Source: CAZNLL01 sp964573885
Lineage (GTDB): Bacteria; Desulfobacterota; DSM-4660; Desulfatiglandales; Desulfatiglandaceae
DNA length: 46,690 bases
Direction: 5' to 3'
NCBI GenBank assembly: GCA_964573885.1
Contig: CAZNLL010000012.1
Span: forward strand, 1-46,690
Shown here: positions 34,457 to 42,885 of the stretch, piece after piece
How the letters are laid out: each line of letters opens with the position of its first letter
How positions within the stretch are numbered: the first letter of the stretch is position 1
Position numbers and translations under genes: made by a program
Notes under the pieces: model-generated
The model's database searches: none
What the model was told of the DNA's origin: nothing
What the model saw: only the letters and a program-made list of their open reading frames with translations

Positions 34457-34488
34457 TATAATATGATTCAAAATGATTTGAATTCAAA
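34457..34488 (+). promoter_or_regulatory. marR 2 promoter with MarR-type operators
   Basis: A perfect TATAAT -10 box (34457-34462) has TTGATA 15 bases upstream (34436-34441), a short spacer. Directly after it come two overlapping perfect inverted repeats, TTCAAA-ATGA-TTTGAA (34467-34482) and TTTGAATTCAAA (34477-34488). They share half-sites and position with the operator in front of mttB1. This fits autorepression by the MarR protein. marR 2 begins 55 bases downstream. Confidence 0.6.
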
Positions 34489-34542
34489 CTGTTTCAATTG
34501 GAATAAGAGAAGGCCTTTAATTTTAGAGGGGATGTTTAATCC

Positions 34543-35010
34543 GTGGAACGAGAAACAGGTCATGACAGGATAAAAGCAATCGTACACCTGCTCCGAAGGT
34601 TGATGCAGGCAGGAGAGCACTATACCAAGGAATTGGACAAGAAATACCAGGTGAGCGCCCCCCAGCTTGTCTGCCTTCTTACACTATATGAACACGGCCC
34701 TTTGTCTCCCTCTCAGATTGCAAAGCATATCATGGTGAATTCCAGTACCGTTACGGGGATTATAGACCGGCTTGAGCAAAAAGGCCTTGTACAGCGGATA
34801 AGGAAATCTCGGGATCGGCGGGTCATTAACATTGAGCTGACCGAGGCGGGTAAAGACCTTTCCAAACACGCCCCTCCACCCATACAGCAGAAGATCGTGG
34901 ACGGGATAGCAAGGCTGCCCGAGGAAGACATCAATGAAATCATTCGCGGGCTTACCAAGCTCACCTACATGCTTGAGTCGGAGCAGGTAGACATGGCAGA
35001 ACCCATCTAA
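34543..35010 (+). CDS. MarR-family transcriptional regulator 2
   Basis: This 155-residue MarR protein starts at GTG 34543. It is a close paralogue of regulator 1 and lacks only ~15 N-terminal residues of the latter. The winged helix (SPSQIAKHIMVNSSTVTGIIDRLEQKGLVQRIRKSRDRRV) and the C-terminal APPPIQQKI dimerisation segment match closely. It closes the amine cassette and converges on the OpuC-type transporter genes. Its own promoter carries the inverted repeats also found before mttB1, so it is the best candidate for repressor of both. Confidence 0.93.
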   Translation: MERETGHDRIKAIVHLLRRLMQAGEHYTKELDKKYQVSAPQLVCLLTLYEHGPLSPSQIAKHIMVNSSTVTGIIDRLEQKGLVQRIRKSRDRRVINIELTEAGKDLSKHAPPPIQQKIVDGIARLPEEDINEIIRGLTKLTYMLESEQVDMAEPI

Positions 35011-35066
35011 CCGGGGCTATTCCCCCTGCTTTGTTGTCTAATCCCGCGGGCGCTTATTTCCAACAA

Positions 35067-35080
35067 GACCCCGGGGGGTC
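35067..35080. terminator. Inverted repeat between convergent marR 2 and transporter genes
   Basis: GACCCC-GG-GGGGTC is a perfect 6-bp inverted repeat touching the stop codon of the fused permease gene. No strong T-run is adjacent on either strand, so its function as a terminator is weakly supported. Confidence 0.25.
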
Positions 35081-36710
35081 AGCCTCCACCCCTTTCAGCG
35101 CTCCTGCCGAGGATCCCCTGGTCCCTTAAGAATTCCCTGGCCACCTCCCGGGGAGAGCGTTTATGACTATCCACTTCATAGTTGAGTTCTTGCATGGCGG
35201 CATTGTCCAGACGGCCTGTGAGCAGGCCTAAGGCCTCCCGGATTTCCGGGTGGATTGCCAAAGTCTCCTTTCTGACAACCGGCGCTCCGTAGTAAGGGGG
35301 GAAGAATTCCAGGTCGTCTATGAGCGGTTTGAGGTTGTAAGCGGCGATGCGTCCGTCCGTGGCAAAGGCACAAATGATGTCCACTCCTCCATTTAAAAGG
35401 GCCTCGTACATAATGGTGGGATCAAGGTCCTTCACCTCTCCGAACCGAAAACCATAGGCCTTTTGAAGTCCGGGATAGCCATCCGGCCTTTCCGCGAATT
35501 CAGAGGTGAAGCCCGCCCGCAGGCCGGAGGCCGTCGACTTGAGGTCCGAAATGAAGCGCCAACCATACTTCCGGGCGTCCTTTTCTCTCACCGTGAGGGC
35601 GTAAGTATTGTTAAACCCGAAGGGGGCAAGCCAGCTTATACCAAAGCGATCCAGGTATGCCCGTCTCACCAGGGTCAAGACCTTATCGGGATCAGCCCCA
35701 CCCTTTTTCCCCAGGATGACCGTCAGCCCGGTACCCGTGTACTCCGGGTAGAGATCAATGCCCCCATTGAGCAAGGCCCCGTGACAGATCATGGTACCTC
35801 CAAGATTAAAACGCCGAACCACCCTCAGGTGTGTGTTTCCTTCAATACATTGGGACATGAGCTCTCCCAAAATGAGTTGCTCCGTGAAGTTCTTTGATCC
35901 CACCACGACCTGTGGCCCGGGAACCTGTTCTTCTTGTGCAGGACCGGTAGCGGAAACAGGGGTTAAGGGGTTGTCCGAATGATAGGCCAGAAATCCGACC
36001 AGGGCGAGAATAACGGGGAGGAGAAACGCCGAGGTGCGAAGCAAGATCCGTTTTCGTGGCCCCAGGTGTCTGTGACGCCGGGGCTGAAGCGCCCAGACCA
36101 CGGCGGCTATGGAGAAGTCCACGAGCAGCGCAAGGAGGGCGGCGGGTATGGCTCCAAGAAGGATGAGCCTGTTATTTGACAGGGCCAGGCCCCGGTTGAT
36201 GAACTGGCCCAATCCTCCCGCGCCGATAAAGGCCGAGAGCGTGGCGATCCCCACCCCGGTTACTGCGGCGGTCCTAATACCTGCGATGATGACCGGCAGA
36301 GCCAGGGGAATCTTGACCATCCACAGGAGCTGAAAATTGGTCATGCCGATGCCGCGCCCTGCTTCCAGGCCTTCGGGAGGGACTCCTTCAATTCCTGTGA
36401 GGGTGTTTCTGACAATGGGGAGTAAGGCATAGAGGGCCAGGGCTATGATGGCGGGAACCACACCGATTCGCCCGGTAACGGCAAGGAGAATCGCCAGCAT
36501 GGCCAGGCTCGGAATGGTCTGTAGGATGCCCGTGGCACCCAGGAGGGGGCCCCTGAGCCAGGAGACGCGGGAGGCCAGGATCCCCATGGGATGTCCCAAT
36601 ATGATGGCGATCCCTGTGGACAAACCGGTGAGCATAATGTGCTCGCCCGTACGCAACCAGAATTCCGGCAGCCGTTCGTATACAAAAAACCAGAGGGCCC
36701 CCTCCGTCAT
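35079..36710 (-). CDS. Fused ABC permease and substrate-binding protein, OpuC/ProWX type (quaternary amine uptake)
   Basis: The 543-residue protein joins two modules. Residues about 1-210 form an OpuCB/ProW permease with several membrane helices and the EGVPPEGLEAGRGIGMT contact loop. After another helix (about 225-245), residues 272-540 form an OpuCC-type binding protein: VVVGSKNFTEQLILGEL, GGTMICHGALLNGGIDLYPEYTGTGL and a late FFPPYYGAPVVR. Such systems import glycine betaine, choline, carnitine or related quaternary amines for osmoprotection or catabolism. Its ATG overlaps the ATPase stop (ATGA), so they are translated together. Its position beside MttB-type genes makes a catabolic uptake role plausible. 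Confidence 0.9.
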   Translation of the reverse strand: MTEGALWFFVYERLPEFWLRTGEHIMLTGLSTGIAIILGHPMGILASRVSWLRGPLLGATGILQTIPSLAMLAILLAVTGRIGVVPAIIALALYALLPIVRNTLTGIEGVPPEGLEAGRGIGMTNFQLLWMVKIPLALPVIIAGIRTAAVTGVGIATLSAFIGAGGLGQFINRGLALSNNRLILLGAIPAALLALLVDFSIAAVVWALQPRRHRHLGPRKRILLRTSAFLLPVILALVGFLAYHSDNPLTPVSATGPAQEEQVPGPQVVVGSKNFTEQLILGELMSQCIEGNTHLRVVRRFNLGGTMICHGALLNGGIDLYPEYTGTGLTVILGKKGGADPDKVLTLVRRAYLDRFGISWLAPFGFNNTYALTVREKDARKYGWRFISDLKSTASGLRAGFTSEFAERPDGYPGLQKAYGFRFGEVKDLDPTIMYEALLNGGVDIICAFATDGRIAAYNLKPLIDDLEFFPPYYGAPVVRKETLAIHPEIREALGLLTGRLDNAAMQELNYEVDSHKRSPREVAREFLRDQGILGRSAERGGG

Positions 36711-37468
36711 GCGAGCAACTCCTGGAAAGCGGCCATTTGCTTTGTCGGTTTTGAAAAGAGGTCGGCCACGAAAGGGCTGGCCGGCCTGTTATAGACCTCC
36801 CGGGTTGTTCCCACCTGTTCCAGCCGCCCTTCATGGAGTATAGCAATGCGGTCGGCCACCGAGATGGCCTCGAAGATGTCGTGAGTAACGAAGACGATGG
36901 TTAATTTGAAACGCTGCTTCAAGGAGATCAGTTCCTGCTGCAAGGTGTCACGGGTCAGGGCATCCAAGGCCCCAAAGGGTTCATCCATAAGCAGATATTG
37001 GGGATCCGATGCCAGGGCCCGGGCTACGCCCACCCTCTGCTGCTGACCGCCGGAGAGCTCGTCAGGGTAACGGCTTTTGTAAGTGTCCGGATCCATGCCT
37101 ATGGATTCAAGCAACTCATGGGCGCGAAGGCGGCGGCGGTCTTTGTGCCAGCCCAGGAGCCTGGGAACCACACTGACATTCTCTTCAACGGTCATGTGGG
37201 GAAAGAGGCCGACCCCTTGAAAGACGTAGCCAATCTTCCTGCGCAGGAGCACCGGTTCCTGGCGGGTCACGTCCTGGCCGTTAACTTCGATGAGGCCGCT
37301 GGTAGGCTCGATGAGCCTGTTAATCATCTTCAGGGTCGTGGTTTTCCCGCTCCCGGAGGATCCAAGGAGAACCATGGTTTCGCCTTCATTCACATCGAGG
37401 GAGATATCCTTGACTGCATAGGCCTGGCTGCCCTCAAAGGCCTTTGAAATGTTTGCGAGTCGAATCAT
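36707..37468 (-). CDS. ABC transporter ATP-binding protein, OpuCA/ProV type
   Basis: The 253-residue ATPase has Walker A (GSSGSGKTTTL), the signature LSGGQQQRVGVARAL, Walker B (YLLMDEPFGALD) and the H-loop VTHDIFEAISVADRI. It resembles OpuCA/ProV but ends without CBS domains, which many OpuCA proteins carry for osmosensing. This fits substrate uptake more than osmoregulation. The start ATG 37468 has GGAGGAC upstream. It is the first gene of the two-gene transporter operon. Confidence 0.9.
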   Translation of the reverse strand: MIRLANISKAFEGSQAYAVKDISLDVNEGETMVLLGSSGSGKTTTLKMINRLIEPTSGLIEVNGQDVTRQEPVLLRRKIGYVFQGVGLFPHMTVEENVSVVPRLLGWHKDRRRLRAHELLESIGMDPDTYKSRYPDELSGGQQQRVGVARALASDPQYLLMDEPFGALDALTRDTLQQELISLKQRFKLTIVFVTHDIFEAISVADRIAILHEGRLEQVGTTREVYNRPASPFVADLFSKPTKQMAAFQELLA

Positions 37469-37561
37469 GGCAGATGTCCTCCAGCCCTGTGCGGGAAAAG
37501 GGTGAAGGCCGCGAGGCAAGTCAGGGCAGGGAATGGAGAATGAATACGAAGCAATACCCGT

Positions 37562-37984
37562 CTAGATCATCTCAACAAGCGATCTTATTAGGGCTTCCTG
37601 GTCCTTGGTGGTGGTTTTGAATCTAATACCGATTCCCTCTGATGTTGTCCTCACGACTTCGCCCTCGATCTTGATATGCTCGCGGCGGCGTGGGAGGGGA
37701 AAGGTCAGCGAGACATACTGTCCCACAGATAAGGGGATACGGGTTTGGATAAAGACTCCGCCCGCACTGATGTTTTGTATAAAATCCTGATAGGTACGAT
37801 CCTCGGTGGCATAATCCACAACCATGAAGAAAGGTTTTCTTGCATCCTTTCTCTTGCCCTTGGATACCCTTTCCTCCAATTCCTTTAACAGGGCTTGCTG
37901 CTCATCTTTACCCATATCCATAATGATGGCAAACAGACGGGCAGCCACGCTTGATCCCTTTGAGACCTTATCGGACGCATCCAT
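37562..37984 (-). CDS. PilZ-domain protein (c-di-GMP receptor)
   Basis: The 140-residue protein has a short helical N-terminus (about 1-45) and a PilZ domain with RKDARK (the RxxxR part) near residue 45 and NISAGGVFI near 71, the two motifs that bind c-di-GMP. A C-terminal helix follows. It probably relays c-di-GMP levels to motility, adhesion or transcription. It is separated from the transporter genes by about 90 bases and may be independent. The window also encodes an HD-GYP protein. Confidence 0.85.
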   Translation of the reverse strand: MDASDKVSKGSSVAARLFAIIMDMGKDEQQALLKELEERVSKGKRKDARKPFFMVVDYATEDRTYQDFIQNISAGGVFIQTRIPLSVGQYVSLTFPLPRRREHIKIEGEVVRTTSEGIGIRFKTTTKDQEALIRSLVEMI

Positions 37985-38141
37985 TGTGATCCCCGCCTTT
38001 CAGATCTAATCACGTGGATCGATCCCGGTGATTCGGCTAATCAGGCCGGTCTCCGGCAGCCCCAAGAAAGATGATATCATAATAGGGGAGGAATATCAAA
38101 ATTTCAATCACCTTTTATGGGAACCCTGGTCTCTGCATGGC

Positions 38142-38183
38142 CAAAAGAAACCCCATGAGGAAAGGGATACATCCCCATGGGGT
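38142..38183 (-). terminator. Rho-independent terminator for the HU gene
   Basis: Read on the minus strand, an 8-bp stem ACCCCATG/CATGGGGT encloses a second small hairpin (GGGAT-GT-ATCCC) and is followed by TTTCTTTT. It lies about 35 bases beyond the HU stop. The nested two-hairpin form is unusual. Confidence 0.6.
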
Positions 38184-38216
38184 CCTGAACGCCTTTATTC
38201 ACCGCAGCGCCGGCAG

Positions 38217-38483
38217 CTATACCGCTTCCTTCAAGGCCTTTCCCGCCACGAACTTTGGGACCTTCTTGGCCTTGATTTTGATGGCCTCGCCGGTCTGGGG
38301 ATTTCTGCCCTTTCTGGCCTTCCTTTTCTCTACCTTAAAGGTTCCAAATCCGACCAGGGTTACGGTATCCTTTTTCTTTAATGCCTTGGTAATGGTTGAG
38401 AACACACAATCAACCGCTTCCTGGGCCTCTTTTTTGGTGCTGACGACCTTGGCTACCTCATTTACCAAATCCCCTTTGTTCAT
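38217..38483 (-). CDS. HU-family DNA-binding protein
   Basis: The 88-residue protein has the HU/IHF layout: helices 1-2 (MNKGDLVNEVAKVVSTKKEAQEAV), the beta arm with GFGTFKVEKRKARKGRNPQTGE and the terminal VPKFVAGKALKEAV. HU compacts DNA and helps bend it for repair and recombination. The length matches, and the strong site GGAGAGGGAG precedes ATG 38483. It is monocistronic, with a TATAAT-containing region upstream and a terminator downstream. Confidence 0.95.
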   Translation of the reverse strand: MNKGDLVNEVAKVVSTKKEAQEAVDCVFSTITKALKKKDTVTLVGFGTFKVEKRKARKGRNPQTGEAIKIKAKKVPKFVAGKALKEAV

Positions 38484-38854
38484 GTCTCCCTCTCCTTTCT
38501 GTGCAATTAAATGAAGTGGTTAATCAAGAATGCTCGGGCCAAACTTTGGCTAAGCGTCGCCCAAGCCTTGCCTCGCTGTTTAGGGATAGAGTGTATGCGG
38601 CAATCGGGCCTCTCAGTCTTTCCATAGCCAAAGATCAATGTCCATTCTTTACTAATAGAAAAATGATGATATTGCAACTCAAAAACTGCAAAAAAATTAT
38701 ACCCACCCCATGTGGTCTTTGGTCGGGGTCTCCCGCTCCGGCAGGGGGGATCCAGGCAAGCACTCCTCCACAATGTTCGGCCACTCTCCAACACAGCCGT
38801 TTTTAAGATGCCTTCGGCCTGTTCCAGCCGGCCCAAATGGCAATATGCGTGCCC
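38484..38854. other. 371-bp intergenic region between HU and the alanine dehydrogenase stop
   Basis: Both flanking genes are on the minus strand, so this stretch holds the HU leader. A perfect TATAAT lies on the minus strand at 38701-38696, about 210 bases upstream of the HU start, without a convincing -35. The rest is unremarkable; a 109-codon minus-strand frame here shows no coding character. Confidence 0.4.
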
Positions 38855-39988
38855 TCAATCCCCTTCTTCCTGGTCCTCCTGGATCATGGATTGAAGGGAA
38901 GCGTAATCCAGTTCCAAGGCCTCCGCCACGGCCTTGTAAGTAATTTTACCTCCACAGGTATTTACACCCTTTGACAGGGCGGGACTCTGTCGTGTTGCGC
39001 GGGCGAGTCCTTCTTGGGCGAGCTTCATGAGATAAGGCAGAGTGGCGTTTGAAAGGGCGTAGGTGCTGGTACGGGGCACGGCACCGGGCATGTTGGTCAC
39101 ACCATAGTGGCAGATTCGGTCTACGATGTTGATGGGGTCTGAATGGGTGCAGGGCCGTGTGGTTTCCACGCACCCTCCCTGATCCACCGCCACATCCACG
39201 ATCACACTGCCGGGTTCCATGGCACGAATCATTTCTCTGGTAACCAGGTGGGGCGCCTTGGCCCCTTTTATCAAAACCGCCCCGATAAGCAAATCCGCCC
39301 TTTTCACCGCTTCGGCAATATTGACAGGGTTGGCGCTCAGGGTGGTCAACCGCCCGTGCAGCACCTGTTCAAGAAAACGGAGGCGTTCGGTATTGATGTC
39401 CAAGAGAATGACACGGGCACCCATCCCCAGGGCGATCTGTGCGGCATTGGTGCCCACCACACCCGCCCCCAGGATGGTCACGTCCGCAGGCCGCACCCCG
39501 GCTACGCCTCCCAGAAGTTTCCCCCTTCCTCCGTTTGTCTTTTCCAGATAGTGTGCCCCCACCTGAACGGCCATTCGTCCCGCCACCTCACTCATAGGAA
39601 TGAGCAGGGGCAGGGTGCCGTCGGATTCTTCAACGGTTTCATAGGCGATGCCGGTGACTCCCCGACTGAGCATTTCCGCGGCAAGGGGCCTGTTGGCCGC
39701 AAGGTGGAGATAGGTGAATATAACCAGGCCGGGTCGCATGAAGTCATATTCGCCGGGCTGGGGCTCTTTGACTTTTATCACAAGGTCACCCTGCCAGGCG
39801 TGGCGGGCTTCAGAAACAAGTTGGGCTCCGGCGGCGCCATATTCCTCGTCAGCAAAGGCGCTTCCCTTGCCCGCGTCTTTCTCCAGCAATACCCTGTGCC
39901 CTGTATTCACAAGCTGTTTTACCGCTCCCGGTGTAAGGGCGACCCGGTATTCGTTATCCTTGACTTCCTTGGGCAATCCTATAATCAC
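38855..39988 (-). CDS. ald: Alanine dehydrogenase
   Basis: The 377-residue enzyme interconverts alanine and pyruvate plus ammonia using NAD. It starts at GTG 39988 (IIGLPKEVKDNEYRVALTPG), with GGAGGG about seven bases upstream; a longer frame upstream lacks homology. Key features are Lys in KVKEPQ, His in FTYLHLAA, the NAD site VTILGAGVVGTNAAQIA and the C-terminal GVNTCGGKITY. In this context it may recycle ammonia or supply alanine. It stands alone. Confidence 0.95.
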   Translation of the reverse strand: MIIGLPKEVKDNEYRVALTPGAVKQLVNTGHRVLLEKDAGKGSAFADEEYGAAGAQLVSEARHAWQGDLVIKVKEPQPGEYDFMRPGLVIFTYLHLAANRPLAAEMLSRGVTGIAYETVEESDGTLPLLIPMSEVAGRMAVQVGAHYLEKTNGGRGKLLGGVAGVRPADVTILGAGVVGTNAAQIALGMGARVILLDINTERLRFLEQVLHGRLTTLSANPVNIAEAVKRADLLIGAVLIKGAKAPHLVTREMIRAMEPGSVIVDVAVDQGGCVETTRPCTHSDPINIVDRICHYGVTNMPGAVPRTSTYALSNATLPYLMKLAQEGLARATRQSPALSKGVNTCGGKITYKAVAEALELDYASLQSMIQEDQEEGD

Positions 39989-40216
39989 GGGGGGCCCTCC
40001 TTGCCTTGGCTGGACGGCGTGAGCGGACGCGGGCCTTGCGGAGAATGGGTGAATGCGCACAAGGTTCAGCCTTAATGAGGTTCGACACGGATTATATCCC
40101 AATCGCCGTGGGTGAAGCTACCAAATTCGCGGTTCCTCACAAGAAGGAGGCGAAATGATTTACCCCGTGGTCTGCATATGCTAATATCCGAATCTAATGT
40201 CCAAGGGAGGGGAATT

Positions 40217-40546
40217 ATGAAAAAGGAATATATCCATCAGGAATTGAACCGGGAAGTTGAATCCATATCCGGATATTATGTCTTGGAAGAGGAAAAGGTC
40301 TTGGATTATAAAGGCAGACCGGTCCTGTATGTGATCGGCCATGGCGTGGTAGAGGCCTCGTGCTGTGGTGTAGGCGGCTGTAGATATGCCCTTGTCCCCG
40401 GATATATTGCAGAATGGAAGACCAAAAAGACCGATTCTGGGTTGGCGGTGTCGGAAGTTGAGCCGATTTCACAGGAGAAGGCCAAAGGCGATATCCAGAG
40501 CCTCATCCAGGAGAGGGAGGTCATCAACCAGATCCAGTTCTCCTGA
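40217..40546 (+). CDS. Hypothetical protein with CC-GVGG-C motif
   Basis: The 109-residue protein starts at ATG 40217, with AAGGGAGGGG upstream, so it is probably real. A short beta-rich core carries a cysteine cluster (ASCCGVGGCRYALVPGYI, near residues 47-65), possibly for metal or a disulfide. Its C-terminus is helical (IQSLIQEREVINQI). There is no signal peptide or membrane segment. I do not recognise a named family. It is divergent from the alanine dehydrogenase gene, with a 228-base shared upstream region in which I found no clear riboswitch. Confidence 0.7.
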   Translation: MKKEYIHQELNREVESISGYYVLEEEKVLDYKGRPVLYVIGHGVVEASCCGVGGCRYALVPGYIAEWKTKKTDSGLAVSEVEPISQEKAKGDIQSLIQEREVINQIQFS

Positions 40547-40560
40547 AAGGGGTGAAAGAC

Positions 40561-42885
40561 TCATGGCCTTCTGCGCACGCGAAGGATGAGCAGGACAAGG
40601 GCGGTGCATGAGCAGAGAATAAACAGGGAAACCGCTGGAAAACCAAAGCGCAGTAAGGCCCAGCCAGTACCTGCGAGGGGATACAAGGCCACACGCACAA
40701 GGGCCTTAAGACTCTCATGTTTTGCAATTATTCCGGCAATCGGCGGGGAATACCGGTAATAGAGTTCAACCAGAAATTCCCCCCAGGTGCTGGTAAGGAG
40801 GAAACGATCCCTGAAGGTCCTGAGAAGCTCGACTTGAGAATGGTCTGATGAACCAAAAGCGGCCGTGGCGATGAAACAGCCTCCTCCCCCTTCGCTGGCA
40901 ATGGCGGTAAGGTAGTCAAAAACGCCGGTACTATTTGTCCCGCAGTAAAGGACGCCTCTTATAGTCGCAAGGGCAAGGATTTGAACCTCCAGATCGGTGA
41001 GGCCCGGATTTTGGGCGTACCAGACCCCCCCCCCTGAAATGGTCTTAAAGACCCCTGCACCATCTACAGCGGCATAAAGAATCAGGTCGGCCGTGGGGTG
41101 AACCAGGATATCTTGAATATTCAGGCTTGTCAGTCCCTGGTTAATGGCCGCCCAGTTAGCACCGCTGTTATAGCTTACAAAAATACCGCCTCCCCATGTC
41201 CCCGAGTAAAGGATGGAAGGAACCAGGGGGTCCACCTCCACGGCGGAAATGCGCAAGTTTGAAATACCGACGTTGATATCCGTCCAGCCCGCACCTCCAT
41301 TCTGGGTGGAAAACACGCCGTCATTGTAAGTGCCGGCATAGGCATATCGGGCATCTGTGGGGTGTATCGCCAGGTCCGTGATATAGAGGTCCGTCAGTGC
41401 ATTGTTTACCGGGGTCCAGTTTCCTCCTCCGTCGGTGGTTTTAAAAATGCCGCCCCCCCAAGTCCCGGCAAAAAGGGTTTGGGGTGAATTCTTTGAGATG
41501 GCCAGGGCAGAGACATTGAGGTTTGTCAGGCCCGTGTTGATGGGTGTCCAGGTCGCCCCGGCATCTGTGCTCTTGAACATGCCTCCCCCCGTGTCCCGTG
41601 TCCCGGCGTAAAGGGTCACGGGGGTGGCCGGATCAATAGCCAGGGCCACGATGTTGTGGCCTTCCATGCCTGTATTGCTCAAGGCCCAGCTCACGCCGGC
41701 ATCCGTACTCTTGTACAGGGCCCCTCCCGAGGGACCGAGTCCCCGGGTCCCGGCGTAGACGGTTTCGGGATCAACCGGATCTACGGCCAGGGCTTCAATA
41801 TTGAGCATCCTGATACCCGTATTGGCCTCGGTCCAGGTGGTCCCTGCGTCTATGGTCTTGAAGAGTCCACCCCCTCCATTGGTCCCCGCGTACAAGGTCT
41901 GGGAGGCGGCTGGGTCCATGGTTAAGGCCTCGATGTCGGTCCGAGCAAGACCGGTATTCGCTGCATTCCAGCTGGTCCCACCGTTGGTGGTTTTATACAC
42001 CCCGCTGCCACCGGTCCCGGCGTAAACAATCAGGGAACTGGCCGGATCTAGACAAAGGGCCCGGACTTCTTGGATGGTGGCTGCCGGAGTGACTTCAGAC
42101 CAGCTTGCGCCGCCGTCGGTGGTCTTAAATACTGCGCCATTACCCAGGGCATCCCTCCCTCCTGCATAGAGGACCAGAGGATTTCCGGGATAGAGGACCA
42201 GGTCAAAGAGGTCGGTGATGGTGAGTCCCGTGTTTACGGGGGCCCAATTTGTCGCTCCATCTGTAGTCTTGAATGCCCCCCCGCCCATGGTTGCCGCATA
42301 GATGATCTGGGTATTTGTAGGGTCCATGGAAAGGGCCATCACGGCAAGCGTTGTCAGGCCTGTGTTCACGGCATTCCAATTTGTCCCACCATCCGTGCTT
42401 TTGAAAACGCCTCCACTCGATGTGCCCGCATAAATGACCTGAGGGTCGGTAGGATCAATGAGGAGGCATTCGATATTGGGATCTGTAAGTCCGGTGTTGA
42501 CGGCCGCCCAGGTGGCTCCGCCGTCTGCACTTTTGAATGGGCCCCCTCCAAGGGTGCCCGCGTAAAGGGTTTGAGGGGCCGTTGGATCAACAGCCAGGGC
42601 ATTTACATCCAGGTTGGTGAGCCCGCTGTTTGTGGTGTTCCAATGGGCTCCCCCGTCTGTGCTTTTGTATACGCCTTTCCCCCCTGAGCCTGTATAAAGG
42701 ATTTGCGAGTCGGTAGGGTCAACGGCCACGGTTAAGATAAGCCCCCCCTCTGGTCCAAGAGATGTCCATGTGTTGATACCGGCCCAGGCCCCATTTTTGT
42801 CCTGGGGCCCTGGGAAAAGGGCAAACACAAAGGCAAGTAACAAGGTCACAGGCGCGTATCTCGGCAGGTGTCTGATCCTTTTCAT
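40561..42885 (-). CDS. Large beta-propeller surface protein (BNR-like repeats) with CFI-box C-terminus
   Basis: The 774-residue protein has a signal peptide, then about 13 repeats of ~44-48 residues, each with a LxxxDPxxxxxxYAGT strand and a STDGGxxWxxxNTGL turn, plus a partial last unit. These are BNR/Asp-box-like blades; about 14 blades would make one or two propellers. At about residue 672 comes GGGCFIATAAFGS, the CFI-box motif, followed by a helical tail with two hydrophobic segments and a basic end (RVRRRP). The tail suggests a sorting or membrane-anchoring signal. Substrate binding by the propeller is not known. ATG 42885 has GGGAGATG upstream. Confidence 0.87.
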   Translation of the reverse strand: MKRIRHLPRYAPVTLLLAFVFALFPGPQDKNGAWAGINTWTSLGPEGGLILTVAVDPTDSQILYTGSGGKGVYKSTDGGAHWNTTNSGLTNLDVNALAVDPTAPQTLYAGTLGGGPFKSADGGATWAAVNTGLTDPNIECLLIDPTDPQVIYAGTSSGGVFKSTDGGTNWNAVNTGLTTLAVMALSMDPTNTQIIYAATMGGGAFKTTDGATNWAPVNTGLTITDLFDLVLYPGNPLVLYAGGRDALGNGAVFKTTDGGASWSEVTPAATIQEVRALCLDPASSLIVYAGTGGSGVYKTTNGGTSWNAANTGLARTDIEALTMDPAASQTLYAGTNGGGGLFKTIDAGTTWTEANTGIRMLNIEALAVDPVDPETVYAGTRGLGPSGGALYKSTDAGVSWALSNTGMEGHNIVALAIDPATPVTLYAGTRDTGGGMFKSTDAGATWTPINTGLTNLNVSALAISKNSPQTLFAGTWGGGIFKTTDGGGNWTPVNNALTDLYITDLAIHPTDARYAYAGTYNDGVFSTQNGGAGWTDINVGISNLRISAVEVDPLVPSILYSGTWGGGIFVSYNSGANWAAINQGLTSLNIQDILVHPTADLILYAAVDGAGVFKTISGGGVWYAQNPGLTDLEVQILALATIRGVLYCGTNSTGVFDYLTAIASEGGGGCFIATAAFGSSDHSQVELLRTFRDRFLLTSTWGEFLVELYYRYSPPIAGIIAKHESLKALVRVALYPLAGTGWALLRFGFPAVSLFILCSCTALVLLILRVRRRP

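Noticed and set aside
39989..40216. A possible riboswitch before the alanine dehydrogenase gene
   Set aside because: I could not recognise the conserved core of any known riboswitch class, including glycine; a covariance-model search would settle it.
40600..42800. Periodic ~135-base DNA repeats resembling a tandem array or CRISPR
   Set aside because: The period is explained by protein blades of about 45 residues, and the DNA units are too diverged for CRISPR repeats.
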